64,000 bases of DNA from Staphylococcus warneri (lineage in GTDB: Bacteria > Bacillota > Bacilli > Staphylococcales > Staphylococcaceae). The stretch lies in contig NZ_LR134269.1 of assembly GCF_900636385.1 (NCBI RefSeq), positions 1,798,001 to 1,862,000 of the forward strand, in the 5' to 3' direction. The notes beneath the pieces were generated by a model. That model was not told the DNA's origin, made no database searches, and saw nothing but the letters and a program-made list of their open reading frames with translations. A program made the position numbers and the translations under genes. Positions 19,753 through 28,948 of the stretch are shown here, in pieces. Position 1 is the stretch's first letter, and every line of letters starts with the position of its first letter.

Positions 19753-21408
19753 TTATTTTTTCTTTTTACCAGTTTCTCTATCAATCGATTTATCGATATA
19801 TACATCTTTTAATGTAGTATCTGGACCTACCTTATGGTATACCAATCCTTTTACTTGAGGATTTGTTAGATGCGCCTCTCCTTTTTGATAAATTGGTGCA
19901 ACAGGTGCATCATTTAGTAAAATTTCTTCTGCTTTTTGAAGTGTTGCATTTCTTTCATCTTCATTTTGAAGCAATTTACCATTGGCATCTTTTATTAGCT
20001 TATCGTATTCTTTGTTACTCCAGTCAGTGTTGTTTTGCGGATTTCCTGTAGTCATTATTTGTAAAAAAGCCGTTGGATCTGGATAATCTGGTACCCAACC
20101 TGAATATGTTGCCTCAAAGTCACCTGCAAGTTCTAGGTTGGTTTTTTGTTTGAAAGGCATTTGTTTGACTTTCATTTCTACGCCAGGCAAATTATTTTCA
20201 ATTTGAGATTTTATATATTCAGCAGAAATTTTTGCTCCCGGCGTATCTTCTACATTTAAAGTAAATGTTACATTTTTCTTACCTAATTCTTTTTGCGCTT
20301 TTTTCCAATTATTTTTTGCATCTTTTTTGTCAAAATTTAATGGTGATTTCACTGTACTAGCAAAATCTTTACCCTCAGGCGTCTTAGCTGTCCCAGTTGC
20401 AGTAAATTTATTAGATACCGTAGAGCCATTATTAAGTGTTGAATTTACATAAGTTTCCTTATCAATAGATTTTGCAATAGCCTTTCTCAAATTCTTATTT
20501 TTAAATTCCGGCTTATTTTTTTGATTCATTTTAATGAAAAATGTTCCTGCTGTTAAACGCTTATTAAAAGATGGAGAATCTTTATATTTATCCGCTTGTT
20601 CTGAAGAAACTAAGGTATCGTCAACTGAATTAGTTTCGTAAAGGGACGTACCTGCCTGTCCATCTTTTAACACTTTATATTGAACCTTATCTAGTTTTAC
20701 ATGTTTTTTATCCCAGTAATCTTTATTCTTTACTAATTGGATTTTATCTTCAACTTGCCAGTTCACTACTTTGAATGGTCCATTGTAAACTGCTTTATCA
20801 GCAGTAGTACCATATGCTTTGCCATATTTTTTAGCCACTTTTTCATTTTGAGGATCAAATGTATTTAATGCCAACAACTCATTGATATATGGCACCGGTC
20901 TTTCCAATTTAACTTGTAGTTTATATTTATTTAGTGCTTTGATACCTAAATCCTTAACCGGCTTTTTACCAGCATTAACTTGATCGGCATTTTTAATATC
21001 GCTCATAATATACGCAAATTCTGAACCTGTTTTAGGGTCTACTACTTTTCTCCAAGCAAAAACAAAGTCATTCGCAGTAACTGGATCTCCATTACTCCAT
21101 TTTGCGTCTTTTCTTAAATTAATAGTTAGTGTTTTTCCATCATTACTTTTCTTAGGTAATGATGTTGCAACAGCTGGCTCTGCTTTATCATGTTTATCCA
21201 TTGTATATAGCCCTTCAAATGCTTGACCCGCAATATCACCTGATACAGCTTCAGTAATCAATGTCGTATCTAAAGTCGTCATATCTTGTGGTATAACTTT
21301 TCTAAATACTTGACCTTCATCTGAATATAAACTTTTACTGTTACTGCAACCTGATAAGGTGCTTAATGAAATGATAAAAATCGCAATCAGTGTTATCCAT
21401 TTTCTCAT
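19753..21408 (-). CDS. opp3A: Oligopeptide ABC transporter substrate-binding lipoprotein Opp3A
   Basis: 551 residues, SBP_bac_5 family. A lipoprotein signal peptide ends in the lipobox L-S-G-C21, so the mature protein is anchored outside the membrane by a diacylglyceryl cysteine. The family motif around AKWSNGDPVTANDFVFAWRK (about residues 106-125) is clear, as is the peptide-binding fold to the end. The C-terminus is Lys-rich. It captures short peptides for the permease. It is the last gene of the opp3BCDFA operon, 20 bases after opp3F, an order typical of staphylococcal Opp3. Confidence 0.93.
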   Translation of the reverse strand: MRKWITLIAIFIISLSTLSGCSNSKSLYSDEGQVFRKVIPQDMTTLDTTLITEAVSGDIAGQAFEGLYTMDKHDKAEPAVATSLPKKSNDGKTLTINLRKDAKWSNGDPVTANDFVFAWRKVVDPKTGSEFAYIMSDIKNADQVNAGKKPVKDLGIKALNKYKLQVKLERPVPYINELLALNTFDPQNEKVAKKYGKAYGTTADKAVYNGPFKVVNWQVEDKIQLVKNKDYWDKKHVKLDKVQYKVLKDGQAGTSLYETNSVDDTLVSSEQADKYKDSPSFNKRLTAGTFFIKMNQKNKPEFKNKNLRKAIAKSIDKETYVNSTLNNGSTVSNKFTATGTAKTPEGKDFASTVKSPLNFDKKDAKNNWKKAQKELGKKNVTFTLNVEDTPGAKISAEYIKSQIENNLPGVEMKVKQMPFKQKTNLELAGDFEATYSGWVPDYPDPTAFLQIMTTGNPQNNTDWSNKEYDKLIKDANGKLLQNEDERNATLQKAEEILLNDAPVAPIYQKGEAHLTNPQVKGLVYHKVGPDTTLKDVYIDKSIDRETGKKKK

Positions 21409-21428
21409 ACGTATCCCCCTCCCTTTGA

Positions 21429-22370
21429 TTATCCTGCTGTATTAACATGCTGTTTTAATTTTTCTGCTTCCGCTTCAGTTGCAAAGACAAAGTGTTCTGG
21501 TCGAATCTCGTGCAATTGTCTATTTTGATCATCTGCATTGCTTGCTTCATATGTAATCCGTTTTCTTTGTCTTTCAACGTCTGGATCAGGTTGAGGAATC
21601 GCTGATAATAATGACTTCGTATAGTCATGTAAAGGATGATTATATATATCATCTGCAGGTCCGAGTTCAACAATTTTTCCAAAATGCATCACAGCTATTC
21701 TGTCTGAAATATATTTAACCATTGATAAATCATGTGCAATAAATAAGAACGTAATCCCTTTTTCTCTTTGTAGTCGTAACATTATATTGACGACTTGTGC
21801 TTGTATGGAAACGTCTAATGCTGAAATCGGCTCATCAGCAATAATAAATTCTGGTTCTACTGCTAATGCCCTTGCTATACCTATACGTTGACGTTGTCCA
21901 CCTGAAAATTCATGAGGATAACGGTTCGCATGTTCCTTACTTAACCCTACTGTTTCTAATGCATCATATACACGCTTCTTACGATTACGTTTATCAGTGG
22001 CTAAATGATGAATATCTATGCCTTCTCCAACAATGTCCATCACTTTTAGACGTGGGTTTAAAGACGCATAGGGATCTTGAAAGATCATTTGAATCTTCTT
22101 GTTGAATTTCAACATATCTTGGCGTTTACGAATATTATGTATATCCGTACCATCATAAATAATTTCTCCACTAGTAATATCATTTAATTTAATGATAGCT
22201 TTACCTGTAGTTGATTTACCACAACCTGATTCTCCAACTAAACCTAAAGTTTCACCTTTATAAATATCAAACGAAATATCTTCAATTGCTCTAACTTCGT
22301 TCTTTTTACCTTGGTTAAAATATTGTTTTAAATGTTTCACTTCTACTAATTTCTTTTTTTGGTTAATCAT
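21429..22370 (-). CDS. opp3F: Oligopeptide ABC transporter ATP-binding protein Opp3F
   Basis: 313 residues. Walker A GESGCGKSTTG near residue 51, ABC signature FSGGQRQRIGIARAL near 156, Walker B FIIADEPISALDVS near 176 and the H-loop IAHDLSMV near 209 are all present, followed by the oligopeptide-transporter C-terminal extension. It pairs with Opp3D to power import. Its start overlaps the opp3D stop by 8 bases, indicating coupled translation. Confidence 0.94.
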   Translation of the reverse strand: MINQKKKLVEVKHLKQYFNQGKKNEVRAIEDISFDIYKGETLGLVGESGCGKSTTGKAIIKLNDITSGEIIYDGTDIHNIRKRQDMLKFNKKIQMIFQDPYASLNPRLKVMDIVGEGIDIHHLATDKRNRKKRVYDALETVGLSKEHANRYPHEFSGGQRQRIGIARALAVEPEFIIADEPISALDVSIQAQVVNIMLRLQREKGITFLFIAHDLSMVKYISDRIAVMHFGKIVELGPADDIYNHPLHDYTKSLLSAIPQPDPDVERQRKRITYEASNADDQNRQLHEIRPEHFVFATEAEAEKLKQHVNTAG

Positions 22371-23442
22371 TAAACGCCACCCTCTCTACTTTGATGGGTT
22401 GTTCATATTGGTTAGGTAATGTTTTAAAGCGCTTTTGAACTGCTAATGGTGGTTCAACTTTGGGTGCTCTTTCATCTAATAACCATGACTTAACAAAATG
22501 AGTAGGCGATACTTTAAACCACGGTGCTTCTTCTTTAAAATCAATATCTAATGCATACTGACTTCGTCTAGCAAATGCATCTCCTACCGGTGGATGTAAT
22601 AAATCTGGTGGTGTTCCAGGAATTGCAATTAAGTCTGTATCATTACTCGTAGTTAAATCTGGCATGGATGATAATAATCCCCAAGTATAAGGATGTTTCG
22701 GACCATAAAATATTTCATCAACATTACCTGTTTCAATCATTTGTCCGCCATACATAACGGCTACTCTATCAGCAATATTTGCTACGACACCTAAATCATG
22801 TGTAATAAAAATAATTGAAGTATTAATTTTCTGTTGAAGTTCCTTCATCAAATCTAATATTTGAGCTTGCATTGTTACATCAAGTGCTGTCGTCGGTTCG
22901 TCAGCGATTAATACTTTGGGTTCACATGCTAGTGCTGTTGCGATAACAATTCTTTGTCTTTGACCACCTGAAAATTGATGTGGGTATGCTTTAAAACGCT
23001 TTTCAGCGTTTGGCAATCCAACTAGATTTAAAATTTCTAATGCGCGTTGTTTAGCTTCAGATTTACTTAGATTTTTATGTTTAATTAATGGTTCCATAAC
23101 TTGTTTGCCAATTTGCATCGTTGGGTTTAAAGATGTCATTGGATCTTGAAATATCATTGAGATATCTCTACCTCGTAATTTAATTAATTCTTTTTCACTT
23201 TTATTCGCAAGATTTTCCCCTAAAAAGTTAATTTCTCCCTGTTTAATACGACCTGCATCCCCTTGGAATAACTTTGTGATTGCCTTAGTCGTAACTGATT
23301 TACCTGAACCTGATTCTCCAACAATTGCTAATGTTTCTCCTTTATTCAGGTAAAAGTCTACGCCTCGGACAGCTTGAACTTCACCTGCAGAAATATCAAA
23401 TGAAACATGCAAGTCGTTGACTTCTAAAATTCTCTCTGTCAT
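22363..23442 (-). CDS. opp3D: Oligopeptide ABC transporter ATP-binding protein Opp3D
   Basis: 359 residues from the ATG at 23442. Walker A GESGSGKSVTT, signature FSGGQRQRIVIATAL, Walker B VLIADEPTTALDVT and H-loop ITHDLGVV are intact, with a long C-terminal oligopeptide-transporter domain containing an IPGTPPDLLHPPVGDAFARR stretch. I prefer this ATG to the one at 23448 because GGAGG (23452-23456) is 9 bases from it but only 3 from the other. It forms the ATPase pair with Opp3F. Confidence 0.94.
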   Translation of the reverse strand: MTERILEVNDLHVSFDISAGEVQAVRGVDFYLNKGETLAIVGESGSGKSVTTKAITKLFQGDAGRIKQGEINFLGENLANKSEKELIKLRGRDISMIFQDPMTSLNPTMQIGKQVMEPLIKHKNLSKSEAKQRALEILNLVGLPNAEKRFKAYPHQFSGGQRQRIVIATALACEPKVLIADEPTTALDVTMQAQILDLMKELQQKINTSIIFITHDLGVVANIADRVAVMYGGQMIETGNVDEIFYGPKHPYTWGLLSSMPDLTTSNDTDLIAIPGTPPDLLHPPVGDAFARRSQYALDIDFKEEAPWFKVSPTHFVKSWLLDERAPKVEPPLAVQKRFKTLPNQYEQPIKVERVAFND

Positions 23443-23457
23443 ATACATGCCCCTCCT

Positions 23458-24516
23458 TTATTTACGCATCTTCGGATCGAATGCATCACGTAATCCATCA
23501 CTGAATAGATAGAAAAATAAGATTAATAAACTTAAAATGATTGCTGGTATAAATAATTCATGTGGATGAATTAATAACATTGCACGTCCATCGTTGACGA
23601 GTGATCCTAAAGATGTTTGTGGTGCTGGTACACCAATACCAATAAAACTTAAAAATGCTTCAAAGAAAATAGCACTTGGTACTGTAAACATAGATGTAAA
23701 AACAATTGCACCTAATGTATTAGGCAAAATATGTTTGAATATAAGTTTGAATTTTGATGCACCTAAAGTTTGAGAAGCGAGTACAAATTCTTGGTTCTTT
23801 AATTTTAAGAATTCACCTCTAACAACACGACTCATACCTAACCAACCTGTGATGGACATCGCTATAATAATAGTCCAAATCGAAGGTTCAAAAATTAATA
23901 CAAAGAGAATAACGACAATTAGATTAGGAATTGAAGCAATAACTTCTAGGATTCTTTGCATGACATTATCAATTCGACCACCAAAGAAACCTGAAATAGC
24001 ACCATAAGTCACACCAATAAAAATATCTAATATCGCTGCAACGATACCAATGAATAGTGAAATCTGTGTTCCTTTCCATGTTCTTGTCCACAAGTCACGA
24101 CCTAATTGATCAGTACCAAACCAATAGTTTTCCTTGGCGTGTGCTTCTTTATATGCATCTTTACCATCCGTTCCCTTACCATCAAATGGTAAAAATGGTA
24201 CTTTATCTAACACTGGTATTTTAGCTGGTAAATTTCGATGTTCAACATTTTGCTCTGCATAATCTCTGTTATTCATTAAAGGTCCAATAAATGCGAATAA
24301 CACAATTAAAATGAGTCCAATCATACCAACAACAGCTAGTTTATTACTTTTTAATTGCGCCCACGCATCTTGCCAGAAGTTTTTACTTTCACGTTGTAGC
24401 TCTGGCTCTTGATTTAAATCTAATTCTCTTAATACAAAATCCGTAGAAATTGCCCCTTCAGAGGTATGTGACATTGTTGCATTTGAGTAATCTTTATCCT
24501 TTCTTTTATCTGTCAT
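23458..24516 (-). CDS. opp3C: Oligopeptide ABC transporter permease Opp3C
   Basis: 352 residues. A cytoplasmic N-terminal region of about 55 residues (OppC_N) precedes the first helix, then a loop of about 70 residues and five further helices. The binding-protein-dependent transport signature lies in EFVLASQTLGASKFKLIFKH near residue 242, which contacts the ATPases. It forms the channel with Opp3B. Its ATG shares one base with the opp3B stop (TAATG), so the two are translated together. Confidence 0.93.
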   Translation of the reverse strand: MTDKRKDKDYSNATMSHTSEGAISTDFVLRELDLNQEPELQRESKNFWQDAWAQLKSNKLAVVGMIGLILIVLFAFIGPLMNNRDYAEQNVEHRNLPAKIPVLDKVPFLPFDGKGTDGKDAYKEAHAKENYWFGTDQLGRDLWTRTWKGTQISLFIGIVAAILDIFIGVTYGAISGFFGGRIDNVMQRILEVIASIPNLIVVILFVLIFEPSIWTIIIAMSITGWLGMSRVVRGEFLKLKNQEFVLASQTLGASKFKLIFKHILPNTLGAIVFTSMFTVPSAIFFEAFLSFIGIGVPAPQTSLGSLVNDGRAMLLIHPHELFIPAIILSLLILFFYLFSDGLRDAFDPKMRK

Positions 24517-25442
24517 TACTTTTTACCTCCTTGAACACGAATTCTAGGATCTATAATGCCGTATAAGATATCTACGATAAAAATAGATACGATAAATAAT
24601 GTACTAAATAAAATCGTTGTCGCCATGATGACTGAGAAATCGTTTGTAGTAATCGAACGTACGAATTGATCCCCTAATCCAGGTACTCCGAAGATATTCT
24701 CAATGGTAAGTGTCCCAGTTAAAATACCTGCTAACATTGGCACTAATATCGTAATGATGGGTATCAAAGCGTTTCTTAACGCATGACCGAACAACACTCT
24801 CATCGTTGAATTACCTTTTGCTCGTGCTAATAAAATATAATCTGAACTTAATACTTCAATCATTTCAGCTCGTATGTATCGGGCTACTGTTGCTAATACT
24901 ACTGCAGATAAAGCGAGTGAAGGTAACACTGCTGTAGAAAATCCTTCCCATCCTGCAACTGGGAACCATCTTAAACGTACTGCAAACACATATTGTAATA
25001 AAACTGCTAATACGAATGATGGTACAGACACTGCAATAACTGAAATTACAGTCGTTGTGTAATCTACCCAGGTATTTTGTTTCGTAGCTGCAGCAATTCC
25101 TAAAATGAGTCCAACGATAATACCAATAATCATTGCCGTTAATCCCATTTCAAATGATGGTATTAATCTTGGCTTAATCAATTCCCATACCGGTTGATTA
25201 TGGTATTGGAATGAATAACCAAAATCGCCTGTCACAACATTTTTTAGATAATGTACGTACTGTACTGCGACGGGGTCATTTAACCCATATTTCTCATTTA
25301 ATATCGCTTTTTGATCAGCATTTAATTTTGCATCATTAAATGGTGAACCTGGCATCATTTTCATCAAGAAAAATGTGATTGTAATAATGATGAATAATGA
25401 TAAAAACATATAACCTAATCTTTTAAGGATGTATTTTCCCAT
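24516..25442 (-). CDS. opp3B: Oligopeptide ABC transporter permease Opp3B
   Basis: 308 residues with six helices; the first (about 10-28) is followed by the periplasm-side loop typical of OppB. The EAA-type loop DYILLARAKGNSTMRVLFGH near residue 200 docks onto the ATPases. It is the first gene of the opp3BCDFA operon, which imports peptides of about 4-8 residues as a nitrogen source. A GGGGGG-type ribosome site precedes the ATG at 25442, and a promoter and CodY-like box lie upstream. Confidence 0.93.
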   Translation of the reverse strand: MGKYILKRLGYMFLSLFIIITITFFLMKMMPGSPFNDAKLNADQKAILNEKYGLNDPVAVQYVHYLKNVVTGDFGYSFQYHNQPVWELIKPRLIPSFEMGLTAMIIGIIVGLILGIAAATKQNTWVDYTTTVISVIAVSVPSFVLAVLLQYVFAVRLRWFPVAGWEGFSTAVLPSLALSAVVLATVARYIRAEMIEVLSSDYILLARAKGNSTMRVLFGHALRNALIPIITILVPMLAGILTGTLTIENIFGVPGLGDQFVRSITTNDFSVIMATTILFSTLFIVSIFIVDILYGIIDPRIRVQGGKK

Positions 25443-25484
25443 CTAATCCCCCCATTTATTTTTCACAATTGACAATCCCTTCAA

Positions 25485-25499
25485 AATATTCAGAATACT
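25485..25499 (-). promoter_or_regulatory. CodY box candidate upstream of opp3B
   Basis: AATATTCAGAATACT matches the CodY consensus AATTTTCWGAAAATT at 12 of 15 positions, including the central TTCAGAA. It lies immediately downstream of the predicted start point of the opp3 promoter, a repressing position. Peptide import is a known type of CodY target. Confidence 0.5.
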
Positions 25500-25507
25500 T
25501 TATTAGT

Positions 25508-25537
25508 ATTATATATATAACTTACATGCAAAATCAA
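25508..25537 (-). promoter_or_regulatory. Promoter of opp3BCDFA
   Basis: On the minus strand TTGATT (25532-25537) and TATAAT (25508-25513) are 18 bases apart, giving a start near 25501 and a leader of about 60 bases. Confidence 0.6.
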
Positions 25538-25649
25538 TATAGTTTTGCGTTAATGCAATAAAGCAATCATTTTATAAAATAGAATTTTTTTGTTTTCAGA
25601 ATAAGTTGATTATTGTAAACTAAAACCAATACGATACGGAGTGATGTTA

Positions 25650-26024
25650 TTGAAATTAATTAAATTTTATCTCTATCCATTACTAATAACTCTATTTATT
25701 TCTTTTATTTTTTGGTTATGGACCAAACATACATGGGTCGAGTACATCAATGTCTTATTTTATGTTTCATTAGTGATTTTCATCATATTATTTATTATTT
25801 TATTAGTTCAAGAAGGTATCTTCGATGTAACAAGCTATGGATTTAGACGTTTAAAATATCAAATGTCCTCTACTTCAAGAAAACGTAGCATGGAAGATGA
25901 TAGCTTTTTAAATCCTCAACACGTCAAAAAAGAACACTACATGATTTCCTCATGGGTGTTCCCTAACCTGCTTATACATTTAGTTTTAGTGTTAATCACA
26001 ATAATTATTTCGTTCAATATGTAA
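25650..26024 (+). CDS. DUF3899-type small membrane protein
   Basis: 124 residues from the TTG at 25650. Two N-terminal helices (about 5-22 and 29-52) are followed by a basic cytoplasmic stretch of about 40 residues with GFRRLKYQMSS and KRSMEDD, and a final helix near residue 100. This matches the DUF3899 proteins found at this place in staphylococci; their function is unknown. GGAG at 25638-25641 is 8 bases from TTG, but only 2 from the in-frame ATG at 25644. It is divergent from opp3B and converges on fabF. Confidence 0.7.
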   Translation: MKLIKFYLYPLLITLFISFIFWLWTKHTWVEYINVLFYVSLVIFIILFIILLVQEGIFDVTSYGFRRLKYQMSSTSRKRSMEDDSFLNPQHVKKEHYMISSWVFPNLLIHLVLVLITIIISFNM

Positions 26025-26062
26025 AAAAGCGCAAGTGCGATGTAATTCACACTTGCGCTTTA
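26024..26062. terminator. Bidirectional terminator between DUF3899 gene and fabF
   Basis: A 12-bp inverted repeat (26026-26037 and 26049-26060) with A and T flanks, just after both stop codons. Confidence 0.8.
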
Positions 26063-26068
26063 TATTTA

Positions 26069-27310
26069 TTAATCTTCAAATTTTTTGAATATCAATACTG
26101 CATTATGTCCGCCGAATCCTAAACTATTACTCATTGCATGAGTAATGTCTAAGTCTTGTGCTTCATTCGGAACATAATCTATATCACATTCTGGGTCTGG
26201 TGTTTCAGCGTGAATCGTTGGTGCAATTTTTGAATCTCTAATTGAAAGTGCAGAGAAGATTGCCTCAATACCACCAGTAGCACCTAATAAATGACCAGTC
26301 ATTGATTTAGTAGAACTTACTTTTAAATTATTGACTGCATCGCCAAATGTATTCTTAATGGCTTGTACTTCATATAAATCACCTACTGGTGTACTTGTAC
26401 CGTGAGCATTTAAATATTGAATATCTTTTGCTTCAATACCTGCATCATCTAATGCAGCTTGCATTGCTCTAGAACCACCTTCACCTTCAGGTGCTGGTGC
26501 AGTAATGTGATAAGCATCGCCTGTTGTACCGTAACCAACAATTTCAGCATAAATTTTGGCACCACGTGCTTTTGCAGATTCTAGTGATTCTACAACCACA
26601 ATACCTGCACCTTCACCCATAACAAATCCATCTCTACCTTCTTGGAATGGACGACATGCCGTCTCTTTGTCATTATTTGTAGATAATGCACGGCTTGCAC
26701 TAAATCCTGCAATAGCCATATGAGAAATCGGTGCTTCAGTACCACCAGTAATCATTGCATCTGCATCACCACGTTGGATAATCTTAAATGCTTCACCAAT
26801 TGAGTTAGTACCTGTTGCACATGCTGTAACAGTTGAACCACTTGGTCCTTTAGCACCTAAATCAATAGATACTTGGCCTGTAGCCATATCAGGAATTAAC
26901 ATTGGTACAAAGAATGGGCTGACACGTCTTGGTCCACGTTCTACCAATTGTGTATGCGCCGTTTCAAATGTTTCCATACCGCCAATACCAGAACCAATCC
27001 ATACACCAATACGGTTAGCATTAGCTTTGATATCTAATTGAGAATCTTTGACCGCTTCTCTAGCCGCTACCACAGCATATTGAGTAAATCTATCCATACG
27101 ACGTGCTTCTTTTTTATCAATGTGGTCTTCGATATTAAAATCTTTTAATTCACCAGCCAGATGCACATTATAATTTTCAGTATCAATTCGTGTGATAGTA
27201 TCGATACCATTAACTCCTTTTAATGCATTCTGCCATGTTGTTTCAGCATCGTTACCGATTGGAGATAAGGCTCCGATACCTGTAATAACAACTCTATTAT
27301 TTTCACTCAT
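26069..27310 (-). CDS. fabF: 3-oxoacyl-[ACP] synthase II FabF
   Basis: 413 residues, the length of S. aureus FabF. The Cys-His-His triad is visible: Cys in [10 protein letters not shown] near residue 164, His in [12 protein letters not shown] near 303 and His in [12 protein letters not shown] near 340. It condenses malonyl-ACP with acyl-ACP in chain elongation and is the target of platensimycin-type inhibitors. It lies 11 bases after fabH, and both are probably under the FapR-like box upstream of fabH. Confidence 0.97.
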   Translation of the reverse strand: MSENNRVVITGIGALSPIGNDAETTWQNALKGVNGIDTITRIDTENYNVHLAGELKDFNIEDHIDKKEARRMDRFTQYAVVAAREAVKDSQLDIKANANRIGVWIGSGIGGMETFETAHTQLVERGPRRVSPFFVPMLIPDMATGQVSIDLGAKGPSGSTVTACATGTNSIGEAFKIIQRGDADAMITGGTEAPISHMAIAGFSASRALSTNNDKETACRPFQEGRDGFVMGEGAGIVVVESLESAKARGAKIYAEIVGYGTTGDAYHITAPAPEGEGGSRAMQAALDDAGIEAKDIQYLNAHGTSTPVGDLYEVQAIKNTFGDAVNNLKVSSTKSMTGHLLGATGGIEAIFSALSIRDSKIAPTIHAETPDPECDIDYVPNEAQDLDITHAMSNSLGFGGHNAVLIFKKFED

Positions 27311-27321
27311 TAGTTATCCTC

Positions 27322-28263
27322 CTATTTTCCCCATTTGATAACGATTGCACCCCAAGTCAGGCCTCCGCCGAAACCTACTAAGACAAGAGTATCGTCATCT
27401 TTAATTTTACCGTTTTCAAGCTCTTGATTGATACTTAATGGTATTGATGCAGCAGATGTATTACCGTATTTATTTACAGATACGCTCATTTTTTCTGGTT
27501 CAATACCTAAGCGTAAACGAGCTGATTCCATAATTCTTATATTAGCTTGATGAGGAACAAATAAATCGATATCGTCAGAAGTTAAACCTGCTTTTTCAAC
27601 AACACGTGTTGACGCATCGCCCATAATTCTAACTGCAAATTTAAATACTTCTCGTCCATTCATTTTTAATTTACCAGTTTCTTTATCTAAATATAAGTAT
27701 TTGCCACCGCTTCCATCAGATCCCATTTCGTAACTAATAATACCACGACCTTCTGATACTTCGCCAATGACAACTGCTCCAGCACCGTCACCGAATAAAA
27801 CAGCCGTAGATCGATCTGTTAAGTCAGTGATTTTAGATAATTTATCAGCACCGACAACTAAAATATTGTGATAATCTCCAGATTGAATATATTGTTTAGC
27901 TGTAATCATTGAATACATAAATCCAGAACATGCTGCAAGTTGATCCATTGTAGGCACTTTACCTGTACCTAAACGTTCTTGTAATATATTCGCTACACTT
28001 GGAAAAGGCATATCTCCAGTAGCTGTCGCAACAATAATCATATCTATATCTTCTGGTTGAATACCAGCATCTTTAATTGCTTTTATACTTGCTTCATAAG
28101 CTAAATCTGAAGTATCTTGATCTTCATTTGCCCAATGTCTTTCTTTGATTCCTGTCATTTTAGAAATCCATTCATCTGATGTTTCTAAAAATTGTTCAAA
28201 ATAGGCATTGTCTACAATATTTTCTGGAGCATAAGCTCCGAAACCTTTAATACCCACATCCAT
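27322..28263 (-). CDS. fabH: 3-oxoacyl-[ACP] synthase III FabH
   Basis: 313 residues. The catalytic Cys is in [11 protein letters not shown] near residue 112, the His in [10 protein letters not shown] near 238 and the Asn in [12 protein letters not shown] near 268, the Cys-His-Asn triad of KAS III. It starts fatty-acid synthesis by condensing short-chain (often branched) acyl-CoA with malonyl-ACP. It is the first gene of the fabH-fabF operon. AAGAAGGTG lies 7-8 bases upstream of the ATG at 28263, and the FapR operator is 26 bases upstream. Confidence 0.97.
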   Translation of the reverse strand: MDVGIKGFGAYAPENIVDNAYFEQFLETSDEWISKMTGIKERHWANEDQDTSDLAYEASIKAIKDAGIQPEDIDMIIVATATGDMPFPSVANILQERLGTGKVPTMDQLAACSGFMYSMITAKQYIQSGDYHNILVVGADKLSKITDLTDRSTAVLFGDGAGAVVIGEVSEGRGIISYEMGSDGSGGKYLYLDKETGKLKMNGREVFKFAVRIMGDASTRVVEKAGLTSDDIDLFVPHQANIRIMESARLRLGIEPEKMSVSVNKYGNTSAASIPLSINQELENGKIKDDDTLVLVGFGGGLTWGAIVIKWGK

Positions 28264-28288
28264 GGTTGTACACCTTCTTAATAAATTT

Positions 28289-28305
28289 TTAATACCAGGT
28301 ATTAA
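28289..28305 (-). promoter_or_regulatory. FapR operator upstream of fabHF
   Basis: TTAATACCAGGTATTAA is a near-perfect palindrome matching the FapR consensus TTAGTACCTGGTACTAA at 14 of 17 positions, with the changes symmetrical. It lies directly downstream of a possible minus-strand promoter (TTGAGT, 17 bases, TTAAAT), so binding would block transcription. The rest of the 314-base gap holds only AT-rich sequence and the yjzD leader. Confidence 0.8.
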
Positions 28306-28577
28306 TTTAACATATTACTGTTTTTAAACTCAAGCATATCACTTTTATTTATCATTTAATCGATAAACAAAGTAAAGTATTGATTCTATTATGATAACCT
28401 ATATTTGCATTTGCTTAATACTAATCAAACCATATCTCTGAAATCAATAATTATTTTATTAATGATATCATATATCGTTAAAGTGATTATATATCATACT
28501 ACATTCTGATTCACTCTATACAAACATGTATTTTTCTATTAAAATAAAGGTATATATTATATTGGAGGTCACATACA

Positions 28578-28769
28578 ATGAAATACCTCATGACATTTAT
28601 TTGGGCATTAGTCTTGTTACAAATGGTCAATTTCGTATTGAATAGTTTAAATGGTGGCGGTGCGTTAAACGTCGTATCACCAATCATCATGGCTGTTATC
28701 TTTACTGTAGCAGTTGCTATCTTAGCTGCTACTATAAGTCCAAAAAGCACGTCAGAACAATACGAATAA
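28578..28769 (+). CDS. yjzD: DUF2929 small membrane protein (YjzD-like)
   Basis: 63 residues with two hydrophobic helices (about 3-22 and 34-52) separated by a glycine-rich turn (NGGGALNVV). This is the DUF2929/YjzD pattern, and yjzD lies beside fabH in Bacillus and staphylococci as it does here (divergent). TTGGAGGTC gives an excellent ribosome site before the ATG at 28578. Function is unknown; the conserved link with fabH suggests a membrane-lipid connection, which is inference. Confidence 0.85.
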   Translation: MKYLMTFIWALVLLQMVNFVLNSLNGGGALNVVSPIIMAVIFTVAVAILAATISPKSTSEQYE

Positions 28770-28826
28770 TAAATATTAAACAAATGGTCATTTCTAGTAA
28801 CAATGAGGCATTTGTTATTAATTACA

Positions 28827-28870
28827 AAAAGCTGGTAGCGCACTTTAAAATAGTCGCTACCAGCTTTGTT
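28827..28870 (+). terminator. Terminator after yjzD
   Basis: A 13-bp inverted repeat (arms about 28828-28840 and 28854-28867) followed by a T-rich stretch on the plus strand. Confidence 0.75.
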
Positions 28871-28892
28871 TTGTTTATCTTCCAATACAAAC

Positions 28893-28931
28893 AAAACAAC
28901 AGGCTAGAATTGCTCTTCTAGCCTGTTGTTT
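28893..28931 (-). terminator. Terminator after clpB
   Basis: A 15-bp inverted repeat (about 28894-28908 and 28917-28931) 18 bases after the clpB stop. On the minus strand it is followed by TTTGTTTTG. Confidence 0.8.
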
Positions 28932-28948
28932 GTTGTGAATTAACACGA

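Noticed and set aside
28511..28894. Open frame of 127 codons opposite yjzD
   Set aside because: It crosses the yjzD gene and the yjzD terminator on the other strand; yjzD has the clear ribosome site and family match.
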